Below, in pieces: positions 22,003-34,273 of a stretch of 64,000 nucleotides of DNA. Below the pieces are notes generated by a model. The model was not told where the DNA came from. It worked only from the letters and a program-made list of their open reading frames with translations, and did no database searches. Each line of letters begins with the position of its first letter. Position 1 is the first letter of the stretch. Source of the stretch: Paraspadella gotoi (Eukaryota; Chaetognatha); assembly GCA_051294375.1 (NCBI GenBank), contig JBJCIZ010000239.1, forward strand, positions 5,594,993 through 5,658,992, in the 5' to 3' direction. Both the position numbers and the translations under genes were made by a program.

Positions 22003-22450
22003 GGGGGGGCCGAGGGAGGGAAGACATCTTTTGCTCGCAGAAACAAGGCTAAGAAAAAAAAAAGGCTGCGGTGAAGAAGCAGCGGCAGGACGACGGCGTC
22101 CTGACGCTGCGGAGGAACGACATCGAAGTCTTTCTCTCTCTCTCTCTCTNNNNNNNNNNNNNNNNNNNNNNNNNNNNNNNNNNNNNNNNNNNNNNNNNNN
22201 NNNNNNNNNNNNNNNNNNNNNNNNNNNNNNNNNNNNNNNNNNNNNNNNNNNNNNNNNNNNNNNNNNNNNNNNNNNNNNNNNNNNNNNNNNNNNNNNNNNN
22301 NNNNNNNNNNNTCTCCCCGCGCGTGCTGATCGTCCGCGCTCTCCGCCCTGTCGATGCAGCGGCGGCAGCGAGAACGTTGGGGGCTGCGGCGGCGGAGACT
22401 GCTGCGGTGGAGAGCGGAGGCTGCTGACGGAAACTGCCGCTGCGGCTGCT
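22003..22450. other. GC-rich island, probable coding, strand unresolved
   Basis: It is split by a gap (22150-22311). On +, the left part reads KKQRQDDGVLTLRRNDIEVF. On -, the right part starts at a possible ATG near 22477 with an Ala-rich then Pro-rich N-terminus. The two cannot be linked across the gap. Confidence 0.35.
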
Positions 22451-22789
22451 GCGGTGGCGTTTTTATCAAAAAGATACATTCGTCAATCATCCCTTACCAT
22501 TTTCCTAATTTAAAATAAATATAAATAAAAATTAAAAAAAAGAACAATTTAACATAAAAATATAACGTTCTCGTATTTTTAAATTATAAAAATTAGTAAT
22601 AGATAATAATTTGATTTCTCTCTCCCTCGTATTTTTCTGTGACAAAAAAAAAATCCAAATGAATAAGAAAAGAGAAGAAAGAAAACGGGGCTCGCATTTC
22701 CAAGAAATCAAATTAGGATCTAATTTTAACGAATCCTTTCATTCATTTCCCCTTTTTTTTCTTTTTGGCGAACGTGGCATCTTTTTCTG

Positions 22790-22950
22790 CGCGCAGCCGC
22801 CGCCGCCGCCGCCGCCGCGTCCTTCCGGCCACACCTCAGTCCTCCCGCAATTTTATACAGCCGTGCAGATAGGGCAGCATTTGAGTCCCGGCAGCTGCAA
22901 TGGGTGGGCGGCCTACGCCCCGGCCTATTTCTTCCTTTATGCCTATGTAT
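22790..22950. other. GC-rich island, no confident gene
   Basis: A (CCG)n run (22797-22818) followed by sequence open in one frame on each strand. It could be a promoter-proximal island or an exon. No splice evidence. Confidence 0.3.
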
Positions 22951-23059
22951 GAATTTTCGAAATGTTTTCTTTCCGATGATTTTTTGAAAGAGAGAATTTC
23001 GTAGGATGCGTGAGTTGAGGAATTTGGCGCTATGTTCCGAGGAACGACCCATTTCGTAT

Positions 23060-24700
23060 GTCCGTAACTCTAATATTATTGCTTCAATTCTTTGAGCTTT
23101 TAATCTCTAACCTTAATCCTAAATTGCTAATTCTTATTTTTAGTTGGCGCCGCAGTAATTTGTGGGAAACACTCACATTTCAAAAGTGGGATTTATGAAA
23201 TAATTTTGTCAATTTTGAATTAGTTATATGAACGTCAATAGTATCAAGTTTTTATGTTTTTAGGATAAACTTGTATACTTTTATTGAAAAATCTTGGCTT
23301 ATAAAAAACAAACTAAACTTTGGAAGATTTTCTAACAATTAACTAAATATTTTTTTTAAAAATATCATCATAAATAACTTTAGAAAATTATGCTGATAAA
23401 TAAAACTAGACAAAGGATATCTCGTTTAGTATCAAGGAAAAGTTAACTACTAACTCGTAAAACATTTTTTAAATTGCATCTAATTTAGTATCTCGCAAAA
23501 AAGTTGAATTCATTTTTAACTATAAAAACTAACTGGTGTTCAAAATGTCCCATACTAATAAGCAATTGAATTAAAATTTAGTATTGAAACTCTTTCAAAG
23601 ACGTGCTAAAAAATTTGGTGTCAAAGCCAGTACTGTAGTACCGTACTGTATTACGGTACCGAACGAGAAGGAAAAAAAAAGAATTATACCACTAAATGTA
23701 TTTAAAATATGTTTTGGTTTAAATTAACATGATGATGTAAACGAAAATGAAAATACGAAAAGGAGAAATAAATGGGAAAATTAATTCTCAAAAAAAAAAA
23801 AAAATAATAATTTGCATAATGTAGTGATCGCGTCAGAAGTAGTTTTTATTCAACATTTCATCAAATTGTTTTTTTTAGCGACCGACCGACCGATGGAAAA
23901 TTGACAAAATGATCAGGACGGAAGTCTGGCGAAAGAGTCGTTCCATTTGGAACCGACCCTCGGATCCATGTTTTGAACAGATCTAGTTATAGCTTTAAAA
24001 GCTTAAAATAACTTGAAATTATACGCCAAAAAGCTATATTCAATTTAATATGGTAGAGAGAGACTAAAGAGAAGGAGATAGAGAGATAGAAAGAGAGAAT
24101 AGAAAGAAAAAAGAGGGAACTTCTCGATCTTAGGAAATTGTAAAAAAAGTTTGACATTTTAAATCAATAAAAGAAAAGAACGATGAACGACTTACCTGTA
24201 AAGTGACGCATTAATTTAAAATTTAAAACATTTAATTTATTCTGATTTTAATCAAAAAAACCGATTTAAGTCGACAAAGAAGATAAGGCCAAAATCTTTA
24301 GATGGAAAGAAGTCTAGTTTCTACTCCACTAAGTACTTTTTAGATGCTATCTAATTAGTGATATTTTATAATTACTGTTGTTATGGTTTTATTTGGGCAT
24401 GAAAAAAAGAAGGCGGCCTTAGTTTAAATTTTAAAATTGAAGAAAAAACTCGAGAGCCATTTGTCTGAAAAAAAAGATTAAACTGTCCCGCACTCTGGTG
24501 AGACACACGGCGAAAGTAGCCGTTTTTAAAACTTTAGGCAAACAAAAAGCCAAGTTATCGATTGGATTGGAAAGTGAAAAAAAAAAAAAAAGAAAAAAAG
24601 CACAGATGATAATAGTAAAAATTTATTTTAAAGTACATTTTTGAAATAAGTAATAAATTCTAAATTTTTTTTAAAAGCGAAAAAAAAAAACCAACTAATA
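23060..24700. other. AT-rich stretch without genes
   Basis: No supported exon. It contains a short telomere-like patch at 23098-23135 and A-rich runs. Confidence 0.6.
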
Positions 24701-24714
24701 ATAAAAAGAAATCC

Positions 24715-25364
24715 AAGTTAACGAAATCGGACATTCCTACCTTGCATGCTCTCGTTTGGGCGGGGTACTAAGCAAAGGCTTTTCAGAGTTCGGGACTGAA
24801 TCAAGCCACACAGCGGAACGAGCCCACACACAGCAAACAAAATGAGATTAAAAAAAAAAACGTACGTTTGTTTGTTATGATATTTTTTTTTTTTTAGAAA
24901 AATCACTTTGAGTTCAGTTTTGTAAGTTGGAAAATGTCCAAAACAAGAATTGATACCGAATTATATTAATACTATAGAATATAAATATATACTTAAATTA
25001 AAGTTTATATTTATTTATTGATATATTTTTATTTATTTTTAATTTTTAATCATTCATGATTCATAATTTATAATTATAATCACTTTTGTTAAAAAACATT
25101 TTTTAAAGCGTTTTTGCGTTCAACTAATGTTTAAATTTTACAGTCAATAAAAATTTACTTTCTTCATGTTTATGGATATTTTAATAATCCTATAATATAT
25201 GAAGAAAAGTAAGTGTATTTTAAGGCAATTTGTATTTTAACAAATAATTTAAGTGTTTAACGTTTAAGAAATATTGTTCTGAATAAAAAATTACAATTTT
25301 TAATGCAAAAAAAATATTAATAAAAAATCTAGTAGTAAATAATCAAATAAAAATCAATAAATAT
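24715..25364. repeat. triplicated segment, copy A (left flank of the retroelement)
   Basis: Begins around CATTCCTACCTTGCATGCTC and GGGCGGGGTACTAAGCAAAGG. It recurs at 29500-30105 (B) and 32140-32745 (C). Copy A stops at 25364, where the retroelement begins; B and C continue without interruption. Confidence 0.8.
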
Positions 25365-25758
25365 TGAAGATGCCGATTACAAAAACTAATTTTCCTTCGT
25401 CGGGCTCCTGTATCATTGCCCTTGTTATTATCATAGTACTCTAATTCTTTAGTTTTACCTCTCGCGAATGGCGAAAGTGCCATTTGTTTTTGTAGATATT
25501 GCTTATGCCCATACGCCGTTTGGGTCTGGGCATTGTATTTTCTGTCCAAAACATGCCTTTTCTGTTCCGGCAATGTCTTTACCTTTATTTTGTAATGTTT
25601 TTTGCGGCATGCCTTCTGCTCTGGGATGCCTTTTTCATGAATATAAAAACGATGTTTTTTGAGAGAATTAGAACATTCGAGTTTGAATGAAGATACTTAC
25701 GCGTTTTTCTCTTCTCAGATAGAAAATTATCAGCATCTTCGAGGATAGGGCCGCCTCA
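25365..25758 (+). repeat. probable 5' LTR
   Basis: The start is set where copy A departs from the empty-site copies (TGAAGATGCC), and the end at GCCGCCTCA, just before the primer site. It begins TG and ends CA, as LTRs do. A TATA-like TATAAAAA lies at 25642-25649. No second LTR is present in the window to confirm the borders. Confidence 0.5.
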
Positions 25759-25760
25759 TT

Positions 25761-25777
25761 TGGTGAGCCCAGACTAG
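25761..25777 (+). promoter_or_regulatory. primer binding site, tRNA-Trp-like
   Basis: TGGTGAGCCCAGACTAG lies two bases after the putative LTR end. It resembles the tRNA-Trp-complementary site of CsRn1-type elements (TGGTGACCCCGACGTG), with a few differences. Confidence 0.45.
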
Positions 25778-26394
25778 GCGAACAATTTTCGCCCTTCATT
25801 ATGCCGCGCAATAGCCTTTTTTAACGGGGCTGTTTTCAAAAAGATGGTCCAGAGGTTTTTGCAGACTCTTTTTGAATAGCCATGCAATAAAAATTTGTTA
25901 AAGATCGTCCGAGCGGATTTTCCTCGCTCTTCTCTTCTCCTCGCCGACCTCTGTTGTTCTTCCATGTCGGTTTGAGGCTTCTTCTATTTCGTCCGCTGGC
26001 CGTGTCGGTCGGCTGCCCGACTCTGGATCAATGATGCGCGCGCTTTGTGGTTCGTAACCGAGCTGACGCCCAGTTCGCCAACTAAAGCTGTCACCTGCGA
26101 GACGAGAGCCTGCTCGGACAAATTACTTCCACGCGGGTCAGGTCAGGCCGTTGGGTGAAGACGTCCTCCAAGAAAATTCGTGGATTTTTTCATTGACGAA
26201 CGCTGAGAAGCTTGATGAAGATCCTATACGAGCGCTCCTCAAGGTGCGCGCCTACTACGCGGCTTTTCTCACTGGATGGGCCCATGAGCGCGCCGGCTAA
26301 GAATCCTCTCAAGGACGCAGTGCTCCGGGTGAACGCCGCGGATTTGACTTCGGTTACGTGAACATGCGCCGCTCTGGCCGGAAGGCCTCTGCGG

Positions 26395-26565
26395 ATCGAT
26401 GATATGTTCTCCGAGCCATCAACTGCTTAACTGCCCTTATACCGGCCTCAAGGCCAGCCGTCGTGGTGCAGCTGTCAAGATCCCTGGATGGTCCTATGGA
26501 ACTGGCCAAAGGCATGCAGTAAAAGTACTTTGATATAGTCGAAACGCAACACACCCTTCGTTTCC
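26395..26565 (+). pseudogene. gag fragment
   Basis: A segment reads TALIPASRPAVVVQLS, then GPMELAKGMQ, stop, KYFDIVE. This is similar in order to the capsid motif of CsRn1-like Gag proteins (LP..V...L......L..LA...ADK.FD). An in-frame TAG interrupts it. The rest of gag (25.9-26.9 kb) is too damaged to delimit. Confidence 0.4.
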
Positions 26566-27059
26566 AGCTGCGTTGCCCCGCATGGTGCTGGCATGATTCC
26601 AACCAACTCCTAGTGTGCATGGGTGGCCATGGTGATAGCAAAGTTTGATGCTGCTGACTCTGGTCGGTCGGCGTCAATCAGCCTCGCCATCCTTGCTGCT
26701 GGTTCCAATCAGAGATTTGGAAGACAAATGCCGTTAACATGCGGCACCTCTCCATGCACTTTCCGGACCGCTGCTATATAAACGTCAAGACTTGCCAGGT
26801 TGGCAAGAAGAAACGATGGGGAAAATGTGCGGCGCCGGTGTCGCCAAGTGAGCTTGGGCGGGCCGGCGTCTCTCCATTGCTGTCCAAGTTGGGATCGTCG
26901 ATTCGGGTCTCGAGTTCCTTGTTGACTGCTGGCGCCGAGGTCCCAGTCTCCTCGCCGGCAATCAACGTTGGGACAAGCGGCAAACCGATAGCAAAGTCAA
27001 CGCCGCTCCAGCGCCGCCTAATGGCTCTTTCAATCATGAGGCCTATGGCACAAGGACGA

Positions 27060-27180
27060 TGACGTCAACTCCGCGTTTTTCATCAGAAAGATTCTGGGTC
27101 GGTTCCGTTTCATCATCGCAATGTGACATCGGCCTAATTCTTGGCGCTGATGTTCCTGCGTCGCGATCCACATTGTACGT
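27060..27180 (+). pseudogene. possible aspartic protease remnant
   Basis: The sequence reads ...SERFWVGSV... then ILGADVPAS, reminiscent of the DTGA(D/E)VSVLPAS protease motif with indels. It lies between gag and RT, where protease should be. The catalytic Asp-Thr-Gly is not readable in any single frame. Confidence 0.3.
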
Positions 27181-27379
27181 AGACATTGCCTGTGTGCCGC
27201 AAGCTGTTGGAGCCGACTCATCTGAATTGGGATCGCGTTTGGCTTCCTCCGTCGCCCATTAGATGGAGTACGTGGCATCAAAGCTGGCGGTCCAACAAGC
27301 ATCTTCGATGCCTCTCACTCGAAGTATCGTCACCGTAGGCTTGAACAACATCCAAACTTTGTTTTCCTGCAAAACATCC

Positions 27380-28200
27380 AAGGCATGGTAGTTTTTAATC
27401 ACATTCTCCCTACTGTAATTGGCGCATCCTTGTCTTTGCAGAGCTCGTCGCCTGTCGCGCCGAGAAAAGCTGGCGGCAGTCAAAAGGGAGTTTTCGAGGT
27501 AGTCTTTTCAACGCCTTGGCATTGTGCGAATCCGTCTCCAGCCCATGGGCGTCGCCGCTCCATGTTGTCGACGAAACCATGATGGTGGGCTTATCGGCGC
27601 CTGCGGTGACTACTCGCCGGCTGCAATGCACTAACAAAGGATGTCGCTATCCAGTTAAAGGCATCTCCACGACTTTTTCTCGCGCGACCGTCGCGGGGAT
27701 GTCGGTCTTTCAGCAAGGATCGAGCCATGCGTCAAGGGCTATCATCAGGTGCCTGTCGCTGATGAGGGAGATGTTCCAAAGACGGCGCATACATAACTGC
27801 CCGTTTGGGTCAATTTGAATATCTTGAGGTATGCCGTTTTGGTCTCAAAAACGCTGCCCGAGTGCTTTCCGAAAGGCTAATTGGACTCAGTTTGGCCGTG
27901 TGCGCTTCCACAAGGGTGTTTTGTCTACCTTTGATGACATCCTCTGTTTGTCGCCGTGCCAAGGATCAGCAGGCAAGCACCTGTGAATAGATCTTGCAAG
28001 ACTCTTTGAACCGGCTGTGGAGGAACATGGTACTCATTCTGAAACGAGAGAAGTGCGTTCTTGGCTGCCGCTTCTCTTGACTTTCTTGGCCACAAGGGTT
28101 GACTGCGTCTGGCGTCATCTCCAGCTGCCCGCGACAAGGTGGCGGTCATTCCGTGCCTTCCGTGCAAGCGCCTATGTGACGATGCTAAGGAAAACTCCAA
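27380..28200 (+). pseudogene. reverse transcriptase domain, frameshifted
   Basis: Recognisable pieces in changing frames: VFNHILPT (27388), the start-of-RT motif SSPWASPLHVV (27537-27569), a DYRRLNA-like region followed by CRYPVK, a GYHQVPVA region (about 27740-27765), QFEYL...CRFGLKNAA (27808-27860), and the catalytic DDIL block (about 27935-27946) with an extra T just before it. All are standard Ty3/Gypsy RT landmarks in the right order. It cannot be active as read. Confidence 0.75.
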
Positions 28201-28329
28201 CGTTTCGCTGGGCATGGTCAATTTTCTTGCCGGCGATTTTCTTGCCAGCATGCTGCATTGACCGATGGCGCCAACTTTTTTGGTGCCCTCGAAAGTGAAA
28301 ACTCTCAGCAAAAAGTTGTTGAAAATGGA

Positions 28330-28780
28330 CGTCAGATACGCATCAAGGATGCATTTAGAAGAAAACGCAAGATAGCTCTCGAGCATGCTGCTTCTATGCT
28401 TGGTCCATCCGTTTTCTGGCGCCGTGACGGCGCTGACCGGTTGACGGCTTTACTGATGTCAGCGATCCGGAGGGAGTTTTTTGGAAACATCTTGTCGCAT
28501 GGGATCTGCTGTCGGCCACTTGCCTTTTTCTCGAAGCCTCTACGGGACAATGAAGAAGAAGTACTCTCCATTTTGACCGGGAGTTGGGCTGGCAGCATCA
28601 CCTTTGCCTATCCGCCAGCTTCCGATACTTCCTGGAGGGGCGCCCGCTTCACGCTCTTTACGGACGCACGTCAGTCTTGTTCCTTCTCTGCACAAGAGAA
28701 CGGATTCGCCAAAACCTAGCCAGGCTGAGGCCAACCAGTCTGGCTGCTATCTCTGAAATTCAACCATGATGTTCGCGACA
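28330..28780 (+). pseudogene. RNase H domain, frameshifted
   Basis: It contains RPLAFFSKPLRDNEEE (about 28512-28560), then in another frame FRYFLEGRPLHALYGR (about 28619-28668), and LAAISE (about 28737-28754). The FRYFLEGR block is typical of metazoan Gypsy RNase H. At least two frame changes occur. Confidence 0.7.
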
Positions 28781-28879
28781 TGTCTCTGGGAAAAAGATAC
28801 ATTTGTTGCCGTGATACCGATCTCTCCAGGGTGGTCATCCTGACGGCCGTTGGATTGCTGTCAGCGGCGACGGCAATCT

Positions 28880-29422
28880 CACTTTGCCACCTCGCGTCAA
28901 GACCAAGAAGGGTCAAGACATCCGTCCGTTTGCGGGCATCATCGACGACTTCTGCTCCGATTCAGATGGCGCATTTCTTGATGGCACGCCAAGTATTGTG
29001 GACTATCTCCACCGGCGTTGCACGGCCAGTGGTTGCGCACGAAACTGGCGGCCAGCAATCGTGCTTTTGATGGCGATCCAACAGTCTGTTCTCATTCCGG
29101 GCGTTCAAAGCAAGCCGTAAAGCACTTGTTTTGAAGAGCATTTTGTTGGCCCGTGCGGCAAGGAACGCCGCCAGCTGGCAACGTTGCCTGCATCAACCTG
29201 CCCAACCGGGCCAAGGTGCGACTCAATGCCTCGGCACTCTGGAGTTTCTAAGCCGCCACAAGGAGATTTCAAACATGTCCATGTGTCGACCTCGTTTGGG
29301 CCACTTCCAGCCTCAAGAGGTTAACAACACCCCACCTCTCTCAACAGCGTTGTCGACCGCATTCAGTCGGTGGCACAGTAGGGCAGTCCTGATGCTCAGA
29401 CATCTCAAGCAGCAAACGGTCG
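28880..29422 (+). pseudogene. integrase fragment, truncated by gap
   Basis: A zinc-finger/N-terminal-like region (ILLARAARNAASWQRC, corresponding to the FWPGM...W...C region of Gypsy integrases) precedes a stretch resembling the start of the catalytic core (SRWHS...; DLVGPLP and WPEA equivalents in other frames). The remainder is in the gap at 29423-29447 or absent. Confidence 0.45.
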
Positions 29423-29479
29423 NNNNNNNNNNNNNNNNNNNNNNNNNTTTCCATTTTCTTTTTCCTCCTATAAAAAGAA

Positions 29480-30840
29480 CCGTGCCAAGTTATCGAATCG
29501 CATTCCTACCTTGCAGCTCTCGTTGGGCGGGGTACTAAGCAAAGGCTTTTTCAGAGTTCGGGACTGAATCAAGCCACACAGCGGAACGAGCCACACACAG
29601 CCAAACAAAATGAGATAAAAAAAAACGTACGTTTGTTTGTTATGAATTTTTTTTTTTTTTTTTTTTAGAAAATCACTTGAGTTCAGGTTTGTAAGTTGGA
29701 AAATCGTCCAAACAAGAATGATACCGAATTATACTTAGATATAAATATACTTAAATTAAATTTATTTTATTTATTGATATATTTTTATTTATTTTAAATT
29801 TTTAATCATTCATGATTCATAATTTATAATTTATATCATTTGTTAAAAACATTTTTAACGTTTTTTCGTATCAACTATGTTCAAAATTTTACAGTCAATA
29901 AAAATTTTACTTCTTCATGTTATAGGATATTTTAATATCCTATAATATGAAGAAAGTAAAGTGTATTTTAAGGCAATTTGTATTTTAACAATAATTAAGT
30001 GTTTAACTTAGATATTGTTCTTGATAAAAATTAACAATTTTTATGCAAAAAAAATATTAATAAAGTCTAGTAGTAAATAATCATAAAAAATCATAATATG
30101 AGTATTTAAAATTTTTTTTAAATGTTTCGAAGGTTTTTATCCAGTGACAAATAGTCATGTATCATTCGCGAATGGGCATAAGATACTATTATTTTCTTAA
30201 GTTACACGAATTTAATCACCGAAAAAAATTATTGTTAATTCGTAAACTGGGTATTTGTATTATTACATTATTGTATTATTTTTACATTTTTTGTAGAAGT
30301 CACCTCGTGATGCTTGACTTCCTTGACTTCCAAATGCTGAGGACGGGAAAGCCTTGGTGATCGATGCTCCAACACGTGAGGCGTGCTCGAGTTGACAAAA
30401 ACCGCCATTTTTAGTTTTAATTGGGAGAGGGGGGGCGTTTGTTTTGGTTGTTGTTGTCGTTGTTGTTGATTTGTAAGAGAAGACTAATTTTGTAAACTTT
30501 TTTTTGTTATTATAATTTATTTTTCCCCATTTTTTTCCCTAAATGTTGATTACGAATTGATTTTTTTTTAACTGTTTTTAATTTCTTTTTCTAACTAAAT
30601 TATTAAAAATAAATTACGTTTGGGTGACGAAATTTAAAAAAAAAACAAACGTTTCCGGGCTTAATTTTTTTTTTTTAATCTCGTGAAAAAGTCTCTCGCT
30701 TTTATTTTTTATGAGTCTCCGTTTCGTTGTTTCGTTTAGTATTGTTTTTGACTTTGTGTTTCGTCTTTTTTTCTCTTATTCGTCGAACGTCTTTTGTTTT
30801 CTTTTGTGTTTTTTTTTTATTATTCGGTTTTGTCGTCGTC
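29480..30840. repeat. triplicated segment, copy B (empty site)
   Basis: Collinear with 24715-25364 up to about 30100, then continues uninterrupted to 30840. This second part is matched by copy C (32750-33500). It diverges from C near 30840, where B enters a (GTC/ATC)n tract. Confidence 0.8.
30297..30395 (+). CDS. possible terminal exon (unrecognised)
   Basis: Acceptor TTTTTTGTAG precedes a frame reading SHLVMLDFLDFQMLRTGKPW. A one-base shift near 30355 leads to VIDAPTREACSS and TGA at 30393-30395. The equivalent in copy C (about 32963-33068) differs by several indels. Weak evidence. Confidence 0.22.
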
Positions 30841-31015
30841 GTCATCATCGACGTCTTCATCTTTTAAGACGCGCGTCCGATCGTCCGCATCTTGCATCAT
30901 TATCGTCGTTGTCGCTGTCATCGTCGTCGTTGTCAGTCATGGTCGTTGCTTGTCGTGGCATCATCGTCGATCGCTTGTCATGGAGCGGTCGGTGTCGTCG
31001 TTCGCTAGGGTCTTA
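30830..31015. repeat. degenerate (GTC/ATC)n tract
   Basis: Imperfect GTC and ATC trinucleotides. Ser/Val-rich frames here are repeat-derived. Confidence 0.6.
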
Positions 31016-31603
31016 TAATTATAGGAATCATGATAAATTAAGATAAAACTAACTTAGATATCATTATTTTTCTTTTCAATCTTTTTTAATTTATATTATA
31101 TTTTTTTTTATTTTTTATTGGTCATTATAGGGTCATTAAATCTTTATTGAAAAAATTTTTAACCTATATATAGCCTTCCTAAGGTCTTTTGGGGCTTACC
31201 AGGGATTTTAATCAATCAAATTTTTTATTTACCTGGTTTTAGTACTTGGGTTGCGGTAAAATCAAAGGTAAATGTAAATAGTTAAAAATTGGCTGAAAAT
31301 AAGTGTCCTGAAATTAAATTATGATAAAATACATACAAACTAATGGTATTTAATATGTGCCTTACACTTTAAATCTGCTGAATAAAATATTTGACTTAAA
31401 ATAAGTTATATATGCACTGAGATATGACTTAAATAAATTAAAAATTACATTTTTTTAAAAGATTTTTAGGGCTTTTTTTGTAGTACCTCCAATTAATAAT
31501 TTTTTAATCGTAAAAGAGTTGGCAGATAGGCTCAAAATGAAGGTCACATGCCTATAGTTTCTAGTCCATTATATTTTAAAGAAAATTAATATAAAATCAT
31601 TAA

Positions 31604-31646
<43 letters not shown>

Positions 31647-32090
31647 GGTAAATTATTTACAAATTTAATTATATTTTTTTAAATTTTTTTTGGGGATAAT
31701 GTACCTATATTAAGCTTGAAGAAAAAGTTTGATTTAATGAATTAATTGAAAAGAAGACTGAATTTAACTTGATGGTACACCATTTTTTAGATTAAAGTCT
31801 TTTATATTCTCATAATACTCACCAAGTTTCATTACTTTTTTTAAAGAAAAAATATATATTTTTTATATTATTTAAGTCGGAGAAAGTGGGAGTGGTCTTA
31901 AATTAAAGCCTCTCGGTTAACTGATATCCGTATAGTTTGATCTTTTTATTAGTCCAAAAAGTTATCAATTTCCCAAAAATTAACTTACAACTTCAACCGC
32001 ATTTAAAAAAAACTGAGTTTTTTATTTAGAGTAGCTAAGCCTCTTTCCAGACAGCAACTTTCAGGTTTTATCATTCCAGAGATGGTAATA
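31016..32090. other. AT-rich stretch, no genes
   Basis: Single-copy AT-rich DNA with a 42-base G homopolymer at 31604-31645. No exon signals. Confidence 0.6.
31604..31645 (+). repeat. (G)42 homopolymer
   Basis: Uninterrupted run of G in otherwise AT-rich DNA. Length may be affected by sequencing error. Confidence 0.9.
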
Positions 32091-32124
32091 GCTTCCTTTT
32101 CTTTTTCCTCCTATAAAAGAAGTA

Positions 32125-33500
32125 TTTGAGAGAGAGATCGGCATTCCTACCTGCAGTCTCTCGTTGGGCGGGGTACTAAGCAAAGGCTTTTTCAGAGTTC
32201 GGGACTGAATTCACACAGCGGAACGACCCAACAAGCCAAACAAAATAATATATTTTATATTGTATTTGTTTGTTATGAATTTTTTTGTTTTTTTGAGAGA
32301 AATATCACTTGATTAGTTTGTAAGTTTGGGAAAATCCGTCCAACAGAAATGATACCGGAATTATACTTAGATTATAGATAATACTAAATTAAAATGATAT
32401 TTTAGAGTGATATATTTTTATTTATTATTTAAATTTTTAATCATCATGATTCATAATTTATAATTTATAATCATTATGGTTAAAAAAAGCATTCAACACG
32501 GTTTTTTCCGTATCAGAAGAGAAGAGAGGATTTATTTCAGTCTTTGAGTTTTATTTATGTTAGCGGACATACGTTTACCATTCCTATAATTGTAGTAGTA
32601 AAGTGTATTTTAAGGCAATTTGTGATTTTGACATATTAAAAGTGTTAACTATATTGTGTCTTGCATAAATATATAACATTTTATTATGCAAAAAAATATT
32701 GATAACATAAAGTCTAGTAGTAATAATCATAAAAAATTATAATAAGTATTTTAGAGAGATTATTTATTTAAATGTTTCGAAGGTTTTTTGTCCGTAGACA
32801 ATAGGTCTTCATTCGTCAGTCAGTCGCCGAATGGGCATAAAGATTTACTATTATTTTCTTTAAGTTACACGAATTTAATCACGACCAAAAATGTTATTGT
32901 TAATTCGTAAGACTGGTATTTTGTATTATTACATTAATTGTATTATTTTACAATTTTTGTAGCAAGTCACCTCGTGATGCTTGACTTCCCTTGACTTTCC
33001 AAATGCTGAGTGACGGGAAATGCCTGATTGTGATCGATGCTCCACACACGCTGAGTCGCGTGCTCGAGTTGACAAAAACCGCATTTTAGTTTAATTGGGA
33101 GGAGGGGGGGCGTTTGTTTGTTGTTGTTGTAGTTGTTGTTGAATTTGTAAGAAAAGACTAATCTTTTGTTAAACTTTTGTTTTGTTATTTATTAATTTAT
33201 TTTCCCCATTTTTTTCCCTAAATGTTTGATATACGAATTTGATTTTTTTTAAACGTTTTTAATTTCCTTTTTCTAACTAAATTATTCAAAAATAAATTAC
33301 GTTTGCGGTGACCGAAATTAAAAAAAAAACAAAGTTTCCGGGCGTTAATTTTTTTTTACTCGTGAAAAAGTCTCTCGCTTTTATTTAATTTTTCATGAGT
33401 CTCCGTTTCGTTGTTTCGTTTAGTATTGTTTTTGACATGAGTTAGTTTTCTTTCTTATTCGTTCGAAACGTCTTGTTTGTTTCTTTTGTTTTTTTTTTAT
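32125..33500. repeat. triplicated segment, copy C (empty site)
   Basis: Third version of the segment, with more indels and small GA-type insertions (for example GAGAGAGATC near 32130). It lacks the retroelement. Confidence 0.75.
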
Positions 33501-33509
33501 TATTGGGGT

Positions 33510-33773
33510 CTTGTTGTTTTTATTGTAAAGAACTAGCCGGCAGAGGGTCGAGGAAGAATATATTGATTTTTTCGTCTTTAGCATTGGATTTTTGTGGAAA
33601 GGAGCAAGCCGCATCGGGATTCCTTGAAGGGCGAGGAGCTGGGAGGGAGGAAAGAGTGGGGTGTGGGAGGGTAGTGGGGCCAGAAAATCGGGGGGAAGGA
33701 AGGAGTAAAGAAAGGGAGGCGGAAAAGGGGGAGAGGAGAGCGAAAGGAGGGGAGCGAATGAGTTGAGGAGGTG
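33510..33773. other. G-rich stretch, no confident gene
   Basis: GGAGG/GGGAG-rich sequence before the 25-N gap at 33774-33798. A plus frame is open (Gly/Glu/Arg-rich) but looks compositionally driven. Confidence 0.4.
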
Positions 33774-33798
33774 NNNNNNNNNNNNNNNNNNNNNNNNN

Positions 33799-34033
<235 letters not shown>

Positions 34034-34273
34034 ATCTGTGATTTTTGTTATGTTTGGCGAAAAAATGGCTTCCGTTACTTTACAAAGCAACCGGAAACTG
34101 ACTGACTGTAGTGTATCCTGAATTTAAACAATCCGGCTCGTGAGAAATTATGACGATAGTGAGCACTACAACCCAAAATTAAACAATCTGTCCACCGAGT
34201 GATAGTGTAGTAGGGCATTGCTATATGTTCAACCCGCCTATAAGCAATGCTTATTAAGCTTGTACCCTTGAGT

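Larger units (their letters stand above)
25365..29422 (+). mobile_element. Ty3/Gypsy LTR retrotransposon, CsRn1-like, decayed, 3' end in gap
   Basis: The order LTR, primer site, gag, (protease), reverse transcriptase, RNase H, integrase fits Ty3/Gypsy elements. The frame changes many times, by one-base indels and stops, so no intact polyprotein exists here. The 3' end is lost in the 25-N gap at 29423-29447; the sequence beyond the gap is the empty-site copy, not a 3' LTR. Base composition (GC about 50%) differs sharply from the AT-rich flanks. CsRn1-like assignment rests on the tRNA-Trp-like primer site and RT/RNase H motifs recalled from that clade. Confidence 0.8.
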
